Assembly (NCBI RefSeq): GCF_964340395.1
Contig: NC_135554.1
Span: 14,444,592-14,508,591, forward strand
DNA from: Glandiceps talaboti
Lineage: Eukaryota; Hemichordata; Enteropneusta; Spengelidae
DNA: 64,000 nucleotides
Direction: 5' to 3'
The translations under genes and the position numbers were made by a program. Positions 24,001-34,930 of the stretch are shown one piece after another (positions within the stretch are counted from its first letter, which is position 1; every line of letters begins with the position of its first letter). Under the pieces are notes generated by a model that did no database searches, was not told the DNA's origin, and saw only the letters and a list, made by a program, of their open reading frames with translations.

Positions 24001-26211
24001 AAGATATAAAATGTTTACTATATGTGCTGGCTATTTACTGCTAGTACTACTATACTGCCTGTGTTAGCAGAGAAAAAAACGAGAAACGCTGATCCCATCT
24101 TCATAGCTTCAGTACCACTAGCATTATGATGGTATAACCATGGTGTATTCAATCAGGAAGATAAAGTGAATCAACTTGCAGTCATTTACATTTAGTAATA
24201 CCAGTTGTTGTAAAGAGCTACACAAGAGGGGGAAAGTGTTTTCTTGTGATTCATGACTGCAACTTTTTATTTCCTGTTATTTGTGAAAAGGCTAAAAAAA
24301 AAACCAACTGTGATCTGTAACATGTATTTTATGTGAGCCATGAATGACTGAAATCATTGAATTCATGAAATATCTTATTTCTTGTGATTCCATGATCTTG
24401 TGAAAGTGATGTCATAGACTTATATTGGTAGCTTTCGACTGTTGAACATTTCATTGAAGATAGTCTAAGATGAACTAAAACATGCTTTTGTGGTCAATAA
24501 TTTGCAAATTGGCATGTTGTACAAGGTGTGATTGTCGATGGTTTGACATATCATTTGTGTTGGGAAATGAAGAAAATACTGTATATTTAGTCTTTAACCA
24601 TTGACTATTACTCTGAAGTAGAGACGATCTTTGCATACACACCAAACTTTGACTAACACACAGATATCTGTATTCCTGATTTTCTATTACACTTCTTCTT
24701 TCGAACTATTTTGTCTATTCCAAGATCTTGTAAAGTTTCACTATACCGGTATATAGTGTTAGTTTATACAGATGTAAATTCTACTTCTTATTTTGTTATT
24801 TTTCTTTCAGTTGCTATTCAGAACAGAAGTACTTTCTTAGAAAACTTTGACAGTTGATGAAAATTTCAGTTTTCATCTTATTCTAAATACAGAGGAAAGC
24901 AAAGTGGAGTCATGATGAGCAAATGGTTAGAGTGATTGGCTTGGAATCTCTAGGTTGCAGGTTTGAGTAACACCAATGCCATTGTTTCTGAGTGGCTAAA
25001 GTCCCTAATGGGCAAGATTTGAACCATGACTGTGCCTTAGTCAACCCAGCTGTATAATTGGGGACCTGGTAGGATAGAGGTTGCAATGTGAATGCTTTAA
25101 TCCTATGTGCTTATTAAGGCTGCAATGGATTGTATGCTCCCTAGGGAGTTGAGGAAGTATAAAGGGCTGTTGTGCTGCTATAGATCCAAGCCAGGGGTAA
25201 TAATTGTAAAGCACTTTGAGCACCCAGACTGGGTGGGAAAGCGCTATATAAGAAGCAACATTAAAAACTTACTAAATTTTGCTACCGGTATTATATTTTC
25301 TGTGATTCATGATCGACTTGTTTAATTTTCGTTATTCATAAATGACCACTTTTATTCCCCATGATTCATGATACTGACCCCCCTCCCCACTCCCCCTCCT
25401 TTCCCCCTTTGTCAAACAGTACATCATTCGCTATTAACAATTCATTTGATAACAATTTTGCAATGCCAAGTGACACAAATCGTACAGTTAAACTTTTATT
25501 TGCCAAATCAGTAATGTTGTAGTTAGAGCAATATTTGATAGTGGCTGAACATCGAAAATCTAACTTCTCAAAATACCAAGAACAAATAACAGAATTTAGG
25601 CACGTACATTCATTCATTCCTTCATTCATTCATTTATTTACGACTTGTTTTGCTAAATCTTGCAATGCATAATTTGTACAACCCATTCCCACTTCCCAGC
25701 ATATTTTCCCACATTCTTTTATTAATTCACTAAACGTTATGGCTATATTTTCATTGTATATTCACGATGGCGGCATTATTCAAAATATAAACTACTTGAT
25801 TTGGTTTTTAGAGATATCGAGATTACGTAGTAGTGTCTACGAAAAATATACTTACGTACCTTTCTGCAGTAGATAGCTTTGTATCATGCCTTCGTTGTAA
25901 GGTGATATTGTATCACGCTGCCATGCAGACGATGTTGTCTCCGTACTCTCTGCCAATTGCAACTGGGTGTATAAATCTAACATGTACTTCGGGGGATGGG
26001 GCTTTATATCCAACATCTCTGGTTTTGTTGCCAATTTTAACCCAAACAATTCGGGGAACTCTCTTCCCAGGTCATCGTAGTCGGTTAGATGTCTTGAAGT
26101 GTTCTTAACTAGTGCAGAATCAACAAACGAAAGTTTTACCAGACGGGAGAGAAAAATGCAGAGCACTATCATCATTGAAGTGAAATTTTTGCAGAGAAAT
26201 GATATTGCCAT
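9427..26211 (-). CDS. TGF-beta superfamily ligand lacking the interchain cysteine (GDF9/BMP15-type cysteine pattern)
   Basis: Secreted dimeric growth factor precursor, 394 residues from two exons: 26211-25860 (352 nt) and 10259-9427 (833 nt with stop), joined in phase 1 across a 15.6 kb intron (donor AAAG|GTACGT, acceptor TTATAG|GG). A hydrophobic signal segment lies at about 9-30. The prodomain shows PPKYMLDLY (73-81), ITAAEI (139-144) and FDVTNNIKEWL (192-202). A furin-type site RNKR (276-279) frees a 115-residue mature domain. Its cysteines are 290, 319, 323, 360, 391 and 393: all six knot cysteines are present, but position 359, normally the dimer-linking Cys, is His (VHCVPI). A glycosylation site NAT lies at 333-335. 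The VPRxxCVP..Y.P..VL pattern resembles GDF9/BMP15. It is not Lefty, since the wrist-helix region is kept. Subfamily orthology is uncertain. Confidence 0.9.
11985..12058 (+). mobile_element. Possible retroposon 3' tail (AATAAAG followed by ATT repeats)
   Basis: GAATAAAGATT at about 12004 runs into (ATT)n to about 12055. AATAAAG plus a short tandem tail is a common 3' end of non-LTR retroposons. I cannot define a body upstream, so this may be only a microsatellite. Confidence 0.35.
12557..18030. repeat. Giant 34-bp satellite, about 161 units
   Basis: The unit begins GGTTTGAAGATGATACTTAG and continues TCTAGTGTATACC. It repeats almost without a break for 5.47 kb. Variants are clear: ACC(A/G)GG or ACTGGG, GATAC/GATTC, TCTAGTG/TCTACTG/TCCAGTG, and a few 1-8 nt indels. 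Higher-order repetition is visible: a rare GTTTGTAGATG variant recurs at 13481 and 13957, exactly 476 bp (14 units) apart, with the flanking variant order conserved. A TTGAACATG variant recurs 170 bp (5 units) apart at 14231 and 14401. Units from about 16100 to 16460 are nearly identical. The array lies wholly in the ligand intron. Confidence 0.97.
18031..19961. other. Intronic stretch, nothing recognised
   Basis: Unique-looking A+T-rich sequence between the satellite and the first transposon copy. A short ATGATTTACATCAC repeat lies nearby at 19808-19868. No coding or RNA gene is seen. Confidence 0.4.
19962..20216 (+). mobile_element. MITE-like element, copy 1
   Basis: A 255-bp element bounded by inverted repeats CAATAGGGAACTTGCAA and TTGCAAGTTCCCTATTG. 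The interior shares long blocks with copies at 22845-23094 and 58832-59080, such as GCATCATGGGAAAT and GAGCATGCTCAGTCTGGAT. No open frame, so it is non-autonomous. I could not fix a target-site duplication. Confidence 0.85.
21917..21985. repeat. Hairpin built of AACCAGTT / AACTGGTT repeats
   Basis: Left arm (21917-21951) with two AACCAGTTT and one AACTGGTTTGAAA; right arm (21955-21985) with TTTCAAACCAGTT and ACTGGTTTTAAA. The arms can pair over about 30 nt with a tiny loop. Function unknown. Confidence 0.65.
22845..23094 (-). mobile_element. MITE-like element, copy 2 (inverted)
   Basis: Same family as 19962-20216 but in opposite orientation, starting AATAGGGAACTTGCAATCC and ending GGTTTGCAAGTTTCCTATT. 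It lies in the same ligand intron, 2.6 kb from copy 1, so the two could pair as a large inverted repeat. Confidence 0.85.
23457..23636. repeat. 36-bp minisatellite, five units
   Basis: Five nearly identical units starting CTACAGTTTGCAGAATCCTC. Because 36 is a multiple of 3, open frames read through it as 12-residue repeats. It lies in the ligand intron, so these are not evidence of a protein. Confidence 0.95.
23867..23945 (-). mobile_element. Possible retroposon 3' end fragment
   Basis: On the minus strand CTGTACAGCACCTCTGAA...TATAAATGTTATGATTGATTG resembles the 'AAGCGCTATATAAATG' tail of many animal SINEs and L2-type LINEs, with a TGAT-repeat end. Confidence 0.35.
24905..25265 (+). mobile_element. 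tRNA-derived SINE with L2-type tail
   Basis: The head resembles a tRNA: A box TGGTTAGAGTG (24924-24934) and B box GGTTTGAGTAAC (24960-24971) about 26 nt apart. The tail at about 25204-25255 has GTAAAGCACTTTGAGC and GGAAAGCGCTATATAAG, the conserved 3' tail shared with L2-type LINEs in many animals. It lies in the ligand intron, sense to the plus strand and antisense to the gene. Confidence 0.75.
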
Positions 26212-26334
26212 GTTGTCTTAATCTTGCAGTCGAAAACTTTGTTGTCTGTAAATTCTACAGCCGTTTTCTCTAATTCCGTCAGTTTCCACTGAGCCGTGTA
26301 TGGTACAGAGAGAGAAACACGAAATCTTCCACGG

Positions 26335-26520
26335 AATGAAATTGTGAGTCTTTTATCGGCGAATTTATACGTCTTTGCACTGTGTATGATAAAATGTTAA
26401 ATACTGATGTGATAATGAAGTGAAAAATTTCCACTGTCCTTTCCAGTGTGCTGTTAATATGCCAACCTTGACTTACGACGTCAGGTGTAACATAACTGTA
26501 GCCAATCACACTCGACAATG
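26335..26520 (-). promoter_or_regulatory. Putative core promoter of the ligand gene
   Basis: TATAAA on the minus strand at 26369-26364 would place transcription start near 26335, giving a 5' UTR of about 125 nt before the ATG at 26211. An inverted CCAAT (GTGATTGGCTAC) lies upstream at about 26502-26513. Inferred from motifs only. Confidence 0.45.
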
Positions 26521-27112
26521 CACACTTTCACTGTTCAATAGTGCTACTTACCTCATCTCTGATTGGTAGTAAGTTTATCAAGGTCATCAACAGCGCGCGC
26601 CCGGGTTCACGGTAACATACATTTAGACTAGAGAATCAACGAAGTTCTCGAGTATCCTGTGGCAATCGTGGAAGACTAACCTGACATCCAATGTGTCAAT
26701 CATCCGAACTTTGAGTGCATTTCTTTTTCGACAAATGGCCATGTTGGTTTTCATTCCATACGTTAGAAAAAGTTGTATGGTGTAATTAATACACATCACC
26801 CGGAATGAACTCTTTTAACTTGCGTAGTAATTACAGACTGTAAAATGACCTACATTTGAGAAAAAGTTCGTACATCTCGCTCTCATGGAGAATTCGAGAA
26901 GTGCAGTATATGTAATGTCGCGTCGTGTCTGCGTATGAACGCAAATGTGAGTTGATGTACTGAAGACCTGGTTATCCTATGCGTGTGAAATGGCATGTGG
27001 CGTATAGTATAGTGTGAAAGAATGTTCCGATTAACCTAGGAATGGGCAAGATTTCATTACCTGTACCTCTTCATTTCCTTCGCATTTTCAATGTTTTTTG
27101 CTGATGTCGAGT

Positions 27113-27262
27113 TCAGCACCTCTTCACTAATAGCGCGGACCTAGCTAGCTCTGGATATATGCACTTTGATAACTCAGAAACAGAGATGTGTCGGAGCTAT
27201 ATCGAACGCATCTATCCAGAGCTAGCTCGGACCACAAAAGTTTTATTAGTGCTCTGAGGTTA
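27113..27262. mobile_element. Foldback (MITE-like) element upstream of the ligand gene
   Basis: Arms at about 27117-27171 and 27199-27257 pair around a ~27-nt loop. The matched core is GGACC(T)AGCTAGCTCTGGATA on the left and TATCCAGAGCTAGCTCGGACC on the right. Outer parts (CACTAATA / TATTAGTG) also match, with an indel. About 0.9 kb upstream of the ligand ATG. Confidence 0.7.
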
Positions 27263-27589
27263 TTATACCGTGAAAGTTACTAAGCATTGTTGCAACGATG
27301 ACCTGTAATAATGTCTATTAAATTACCCGATCCATATAAATTTATGTAAAAAGAGAAGAAACGTCAAAAGAGCTGTTGTAGCTCCGCTGTCAGCGAGAAC
27401 CTGAGCGGAGCTGGGTTAGGTTGCTTCTCCGTCGTCGCCGCCGTCGTCGTCCGTCAATCGTCTTTTTTTAAACCGACTATGTTCCTTGGGGAGGTTGTCC
27501 AGATTTGTTCATGCCATGTTGATATGAGTAATTTTCTATTTTTAGCACAACCGCAGTATCAAGATGATCGTACAACAGGTGTGTGATTT

Positions 27590-27860
27590 GGGTCAAAAAT
27601 GATTTTTTTTTTTAAGAACTTAAATTCAAAAACTACTCGGCAGATTGGTCTAAATTTTTTAGATGTTCTTAGGGATGTGTAGATAAAGAATTGTTCATGA
27701 CACCAGTGACCACATTAGCGATATGCATAGTAGGTCTAAAGGTGTGTATTTTGGGTCAAACATCTTTGATTCGGAAACCACAGGGCAGAGTGAGCTGAAA
27801 CTTAGCAGATGAAGAGGTTTTCAGCACATGATGATCTCATCCATAATATGCAAATTAGGT
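27590..27860. repeat. Two diverged copies of a dispersed non-coding module
   Basis: The blocks 'GGTGTGTGATTTGGGTCAAA' and 'GGTGTGTATTTTGGGTCAAA' each precede an '(ACTACTC)GGCAGATTGGTCTAA'-like stretch. A related 'GGGCAGATTGGTCTGACATTTGAT' occurs at about 12222-12245, so the family is dispersed. Confidence 0.5.
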
Positions 27861-28020
27861 CTAAAATATGATGTTTCTAGAAGTGTTATTCTGCAGACAT
27901 TGATCAAGACGTAAGAAAACGCCTTAGCAACTGTAACCACGTCCATAGCAACAACAAATGCCACTATATTTTGCAATGATAACACATTCATTTGTGTAAT
28001 GGCAAGTGAATAAAAATATG

Positions 28021-28026
28021 ATGATA

Positions 28027-28056
<30 letters not shown>
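28021..28056. repeat. (GAT)n microsatellite
   Basis: About 12 ATG/GAT trinucleotides next to GAATAAAAATATGATGATAATG. It could be a retroposon tail. Confidence 0.9.
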
Positions 28057-28057
<1 letters not shown>

Positions 28058-28734
28058 GGGATACATTTTGTAGGAAGTTTTTGGCCTGATAGGGGATATT
28101 GGCCTGAGAACAACAAGCACTTCACCACTATACTATGGTTATTCTCAATTTTAGTACAGTTGAACTGTTTCTAGATAGTGCTCTACTAATACAACATCTG
28201 AGGTTCACCTTGTCCATCTCTTGTACCATTTGTGCAACAAGAAACTCGAGAGTGAAGAATAACAGAAGCAGCAAGCAGCGCCATTTCGACCGCTCGGTCA
28301 CTTGTTGTTAGACCGCCCTCATCCCATAAACAATCGTTATGATGGATTCTTTCGTTTTCGTGTTTTCGGGGGTGGGGGAGGCTGTAAAGCTATTAGCCAG
28401 ATCTCAATCGAACCCCTTCCTCAATGATCACTTTTGGGGTTCACAATTCGCTAGTACCACCTGACAGAATATCTCAGACAGTGTCACGGTGTCTTTCAAC
28501 GATATACTGGGAAAACATAAATTTGTTGTCCTTTCAAAAATTCTTTCAACATCTTTTCAACATTATTAAGATTTGTGGATGACTCAGTAGGCCTCGGCCT
28601 CGAATTTTTAACACCACGACAAGGACCTGGTAACCAGATGATTGTCTTAGTGATCGGACGTGTTTAGACTGGCGCCAGTCCCTGTGGAGATATCCTTAAA
28701 ATGTTTTGAGTTTTGCTATTCATTTTACCTCCCA

Positions 28735-29300
28735 TAAGGGGGGGGGGGGGGGGGTATGTTATGCTTTTGTCTGTGCGGTGTCTGTGAGTGTGTGTTTGTT
28801 TGCCCACTGGTCTGTCTGTGGACACGATATCTCAAAAACTACTGCATCGATTCTAATGAAACCTGCTACACGTCTTCCATATAGCAATGACAAGAACTGA
28901 TTAGACATCCAATTAACATAATTAGTCATTTGCATAATTAACGGTTGTAAGTCAGTTAGGCTATAACTTAGGAACGCATGCTTCAAATTCAATATAATTT
29001 GGTAGTATGTCAACAATAGTAAAGCACATATGTCTTATAAAGTTTATTGTTTGATGAATAATTTGCATAATTAATTATTTGTTAAGAATGCGCTCTTCAA
29101 ATTATGCAACATTTGGTATATACATCAAAATCATTTCAAAGTACACATCCTAAAAAGCAAGTTCGCATAGTTTTAGTTTTAATGAGCAATTTGCATAATT
29201 AATGGCTTTCGGTAATTAAACCGGCGGCCATATCTGTTGAATGCAGGCTTCATATTTCATACAATTTGGAACATATATCAGCCATAACAATGCGCACGTA
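28735..29300. repeat. Degenerate ~130-bp tandem modules after a poly-G run
   Basis: A run of about 18 G (28739-28755) is followed by a stretch with 'GATATCTCAAAAACTACTGC' and then three diverged modules. Each has TTTGCATAATTAA followed by AA(C/T)GC..GCTTCAAATT and ATTTGG. This looks like an old non-autonomous repeat family. Confidence 0.5.
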
Positions 29301-29307
29301 TCCTACT

Positions 29308-29500
29308 CTACTCTACTCTACTCTACTCTACTTTACTCTACTCTGCTCTACTCTACTCTACTCTACTCTACTCTACGGGTTGGGGTTGGTGACCTATCAA
29401 AGTATTATATAAATGTAATTACTGTTCTTGGAATTGAACCTGAAACCTTAGGCTTTGAAGTCCACTACTATAACCACTACTGCATATGAATCTTGTGATT
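29308..29500 (-). mobile_element. tRNA-derived SINE with (TAGAG)n tail
   Basis: On the minus strand a tRNA-like head has A box TGGTTATAGTAGTGG, an anticodon-arm-like ACTTCAAAGC and B box GGTTCAATTCC (29490-29427). About 50 nt follow, then a pentanucleotide (GAGTA)n tail at 29376-29308. A second head with the same A box lies at 29650-29596. Confidence 0.7.
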
Positions 29501-29589
29501 ACCTATGTTACATTAACCATCTATCTCTTTATAATAAATGACCCTCGGTATAAAAAAAAATTCTCCAACTCTAATGGGAATTAAAACTG

Positions 29590-29660
29590 GACTCATTTTA
29601 CAGGCTTAGACTTTGAAGTCCACAACCTTAACCACTACTCCATATGGATCTTTTGATTTC
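29590..29660 (-). mobile_element. Second tRNA-like SINE head
   Basis: The minus strand reads AGTGGTTAAGGTTGTGGACT then TCAAAGTCTAAGCC, homologous to the head at 29430-29490. Its B-box region is disrupted by extra bases (AGTTTTAATTCCC). It is a decayed or partial copy. Confidence 0.6.
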
Positions 29661-31008
29661 CTACTTTCGCCATCAATCACTGTCGGTCCAAAAGTCCTAA
29701 CGTCACCGATCTGGACGCCTAAAATAAGCGTGGTCCCTGTGAATACACTTATTTACTCCGGATACGTATCATACTTCATACCCAAATTTCATTGAAAAGT
29801 CCATGTCACTGTCAGAAAACTTCTAGAATCATGGTAGTCTCACGGTTTAAGATTGAAACTAAATAATGTTCAAGTATCAAGTATTTAAGGTTCATTTTCA
29901 CGTATATTGTTTTCCCACCATGGATATATTAGTGAGATATAAAAATGTTGTCAACTTCAGCATTGTTTAGACCAACTTGGTGGAGGGGCTATGTTTAGAC
30001 AATACTTTGAGACTCGGACCACTGAGCTTGAGATCACTGCTGTCAACGCTCTCAATACTAACAAAACGAAATTTATAATGTTAGAACAAGGCCTTTTCGT
30101 AAAAATGCTTCACCAGGTCAACACTACAAAGTCGGAGAAAAAGTAGATGATAAAGTAGATACGTACCTTGACGATCGTTGCCTGAAGCATTACAAGGGGG
30201 AGGGCTGGGGGAAATCAGGCCCGGACTGTTGTGTGACCCTCCCCGTTTCGTCATGCTAAAAAGTGGCCCGTCCTCAATTTCTTTTTCTAAAACATACTAG
30301 TAACTCTACCCCGTTAACAATATTTCAAAAAACATGGTTTTACAAATGTAAATGCTGTCAGATATGGAGAAGGACATGAGTCGAAGAATCAATAGTAAGG
30401 ACCTATATTTGTAATCTCACCCAACATTACCCCTAACTGTTCCCGTTTTACTCGTGACATCACAACTGACAATTAATTAACTACATGAATGCCAGCAACG
30501 ATTTGACTGATATGTAATATGGTCTGATATTACGATACGTACCTACATGTATAGCTAATTCTAACCCTAACCGATGCGGTGTGGGCAGCAGTTGGGTGTA
30601 GAACTGGTGGTAGCGGTGGGATGGGATGTTAAAAAACAAAAAATCATGCGATAAGCTGACAATGAATGAGTTCAGGAAAACGTGACTCTCCCCTAAACCC
30701 ATTTTCTACAATATGGTCCAAACCCGAGGATCGATTTGTAAAATGTGACACCCTATCCCACTTGTAATTACTGAAGGCTCCCTAACTATCTAAAATCTGA
30801 CTCGGAAATTGTTAGTACGTTGAGTATAGCAAAATATTTTAATACATACACAAGTCTTAGATGAGTATATGTATAGTATCTAAAGTGGTGCAGTTTTCCT
30901 TGAATGGGTATTACTAGTATCTGGTTACATTTTGACTCAGACCATTATTGTAATAGAGATTTGGATCAAGGAGGAACAAGGCTAATTTTTAAATGTCATG
31001 AAAGAACT

Positions 31009-31018
<10 letters not shown>

Positions 31019-31087
<69 letters not shown>
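31019..31087. repeat. (TG)n microsatellite
   Basis: About 35 uninterrupted TG dinucleotides after a short (TA) run. Confidence 0.97.
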
Positions 31088-31090
<3 letters not shown>

Positions 31091-34000
31091 CATTGACGAC
31101 AACTTTGGCCGATAGCTTGAGATTGTATACGTAAAACCACGAAAAGTCTCGGCTAAATATTGAGATGTCTTACACGTGAAATACTAGTACTCCAAAGAAA
31201 TAATACATGTACTGTAAAGTTCAAATTATACAAATAACAGGGGTATTATTGGTGGAAAAAGTTCACAATATCTTCTAACCGTCGTTGCTATGTCAGAATA
31301 CAAGGAATGATCCTTTTGGGTGACGAAACGAATCAACTTCGCATATTTTTTTTGTGTGCTATGCGTCATTTATTTACACTGAAATTCCTCACAATGTTTT
31401 CCACTCCTTCTATATTTTACTCTTGTACACAATGGTTTATTTTGCTGATGTCTGAAATACTGGTACACAATACGAATGTGGCCTCTGTTAGATATCAAAG
31501 TTGGAATCATTCATATTATGTTATTATTCATATCATCTGTAAATTCACATTTCATGAAATCGTTGTGAGTGCTGGTATTAACGTTTTTTTGACTGAAATG
31601 AAACTGTTTTCTGAAAAGTAACTGACTGTGCGTATCTATAGGTATTGGTGTTACTAAGGCAATCTTTTGTTCTACAAGTTCCTTAGAAACCGAACCAATA
31701 TTAGTTAGTAATAGAGCTACAAGAGTGCATGATTGTACACGATTGTCCAGTAAAGAGACTGGCCACTGGATCGACAATATTTCGTCAAGGTGTGTTCATT
31801 AGTGAACGATGCAATAATTGGTTAGTGCACAGACTGTCAATGGTTGGTGCGTGCTGTTGACACGTCTATTCCTTCCACTTGTTGCCTCTCTCTGTGTCAC
31901 AAAGGTACTTTAGACCAGTAGCAATCTCGATGTCGCCTTTTCACTCAATTTAGATACTGTATCGGTCTCCATTAAAAGTATTTGGTGCCTCTGGCAACGA
32001 CTAAAACGCCTTGGGAACGCCAGCTCTTGCGATTGGAAAGCAATCTTTTCTAAAAGAGTTAGCTAAAGGCCTATTAACGAGTGTTAAGAAGTTAAATGAC
32101 AAAAGGACAACACCTTGATAAAGATCGCACAATGACAATGTTAACAGTGTTTGACGACTGGATACAATGGTTACAGTAGTGACTTAGTACAATGCCAGAT
32201 ATAGATACACCCTTAAATGTTTTTGTTCCTTTTATTAATGTTGACAAGTGCATTGGTTCTCACTGGCGCCACATAATGGCTTCGTTTTTTAAAGACGTCT
32301 CCGTCTCTTGTCTGCGGCGCTACTCGCAACTCGTCACTCTTCCCATTCTTTCACACTTGTACACCTAAGTGATTGTAGAGGGAAGAAAACAGTCATATCT
32401 CGTGCCGAGCTTTCTGATTTTCGGTTCGCTTTGTAAACCGTTACAATAACATAAAAAACGTAGACAGCTTAGCACCTTTCAATGTCCAAAATGTGTGTGG
32501 TCGTTTATTTTTTAACAAACTTTAATACATCATTCAATATTTCCATGTTTGTACATTTATTTTGTGAATTGGATGAGGGGAATGTTCTCAACACACCATG
32601 AGATGGATACGGGGCCCATCACCACGTTGGTCACAGGTAGATCCAAGCATATCGTCCATAGGTCATTAGAGTACACTTAAATAATGCACGGGTGCTAATG
32701 TACGGTTAAAACCGCATTGGGAGAAAAGTGTGTGAACCAAAATGTGTTCTGAATGATGCCTTGTGAACAATGCTAATCCATAGCCTTTCGTGTAGGGTCT
32801 ATGGTCAATCACACCACGCGGTCAAATATATATAAGATTGAGGAAAGGAATTTTCTCTTGTTACTAATTTGTCCCATCCTGTGTCCGTTACGTTTGGCCC
32901 AAGGGTATCCATCAATTCAAACAGGACTGATATTGGAGCACTCTGTGAAACGGAAAATCTCAGGCCACACTATTGGTCTTAGAGAAAATTTAAGACGGAC
33001 ACATCCCAATCAAGATGTTATAGGAAAATAAATCAAAGCTTTCCATCGGAAATGGTCTTTTTCCTGAACTCTTACGCTTCAGTATGCTCTTGTTCGCACT
33101 CACTCATCCACATCCTTCTACATAGAAAAAAATCACCTTTACAATTGGTCATTTGGGAGATGACGGGGTTGGCTATTGAAAAGGGGAACGAAAATTCTTC
33201 CCCACGCGTTCGTGGTCAATATAAAGGTGTGAAGGCTTATTGATGTGCCTTTATACCACCCAGCTCGTAAAAAGAGATTATTTCCGCTGACTGAGCTTCT
33301 ACTCTACAATTAAATCGTCAGATTTTAATTTAACAATTTGTCAGATTTGCAGTTGTCGTCAGCATTGAGTTGTCCCTCCAGAAACAAGCACGTCCTTTAA
33401 TGGTACACTAACCGTATGTCTGATGACGCAGACGATGTTTACTTCGCAATGGTGTAAATAAATGAAGCAATTTTTTGATTCAGCACGTAACGTCCGTACT
33501 AAATGAGAAAGACAAGGCCACAAAAATTTGATGCTAGACTAGACGACAAGGGAGACTGAATTCATCTGATCCGTAAATGGATTGAATACAGCTATGAAGC
33601 GACTACATAATGATTTGATTTTGGCACGATGAATAGTGCCAATTAGCCTACATGTACACAGCCACTTACAAACCAGCATATTGGTTAATAAAGTTATCAT
33701 GAGCTTTACAACGTACAGAAATATGCACACATTTATTTTGAGGTAATGAGAACCATCGTATATTGAAATGGAAAATGAGACTCGTTTGTTTTTCTATTTG
33801 TCTGCTTTATGGAAAAAAAAGTTGAGTAGGTAAACTTTTAATTGCTGTCACTCAGAAGTATTTGAAGTAGATGAACATGATGAAGCTGTTAGAAAAATGT
33901 GACTTCATTTCCCATGTGTATTGACATTAGCATAAAACGAATTGTAGGAATTTACTGCTTTTACGCCTTTCTATTCAGTGTTGATTGGAGATTACAAGGA

Positions 34001-34930
34001 GGCAACCTTGGTGGCCATCTACTGTCTCCACTTCTTTACACAAATGGCGCTGTAATGTCCCTGTGTAACGGCAATGCGTCAGACACTCTATTCACATGAT
34101 CGAATCCAATTGGTGTTTATTATCGCCCCAAGACTATAACAACATATCATTACAAGTGGCTAAATCGCCAAAGTGATCAAAAGGGGCGGTGTTTAACCAA
34201 GTCACACAATAGATGCCAGTAAGTCCACCAATGGGCATCTGTCAGTAGGGACTAACTTTGTAAGGCATTGTTCACTTCGGACTATAGTTGTGAAGATACC
34301 TGAACTGTTCGCATACATAGCACAGCGCTTCCTCAGTGGTAACGTTAGTAGTTCGTCTTCATCGTCATCGTTAGTATTCACATATCTCCGATACTATATT
34401 ACCAACATTTGGACGTCTTCAAAGTAATTTCATCAACTTTTGATATATCAAGATTACATCCATTCAACTTAATATCATCCGTTGAGTTAGATATCATATT
34501 TGTTCAAACAAGGATTTTTTTCGAGGTAGGTACCAATATTTTTATATCTGTTGGTCAGATTGTATTAATATTTATTGGTTTTCTACAAGTTTCTTATTTT
34601 TTTCCTGATTTTATCTAGTCTTGTGTGGTTTTTAAATAGTATCCGTCTTTACACCGTTGTAAGACCACAGATTAACCGATTACTCCTCAAATGAACGTAT
34701 TCTTTGGCAGCTGCTAATGCACTCGATGTCGGAGTCTTTCTTCTTGTGCTGCTTATCCCATCGTACATTCTGGTGTCTTTGATACCATTCTCGATACAAA
34801 ACAACTCAACATTTTTTTTTAACTTTCTACTGATTTTCTTTTGAACAGATAGAAGACCAACGGAAATCAGTCTTGAAGATTCTAGAAAAATTGACAAAAC
34901 TTATATTTCATTTCCACTGAAATACACACG

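Larger units (their letters stand above)
10260..25859 (-). other. 15.6 kb intron of the ligand gene
   Basis: Bounded by the ligand donor (25859-25858) and acceptor (10261-10260). About a third of it is the 34-bp satellite. It also holds two copies of a terminal-inverted-repeat element, a 36-bp minisatellite, a tRNA-derived SINE and a hairpin. I see no conserved coding exon inside. Short open frames at 19178-19528 and 25366-25629 show no recognisable domain. Confidence 0.8.
26521..34930. other. Intergenic region between the divergent ligand and Cerberus-like genes
   Basis: The ligand points left and the antagonist right, so this 8.7 kb holds both upstream regulatory regions. I see a foldback element (27113-27262), degenerate non-coding modules (27400-27860 and 28690-29305), two tRNA-like SINE heads (29430-29660) and simple repeats. 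From about 31100 to 34900 nothing specific was recognised. No coding exon is supported. Confidence 0.5.

Noticed and set aside
24920-24975. Functional tRNA gene
   Set aside because: A and B boxes are present but the cloverleaf stems are not, and a SINE body with L2-type tail follows.
28706-29016. Short frames around the poly-G run
   Set aside because: They overlap a degenerate non-coding repeat present as three diverged modules; there is no splice or domain support.
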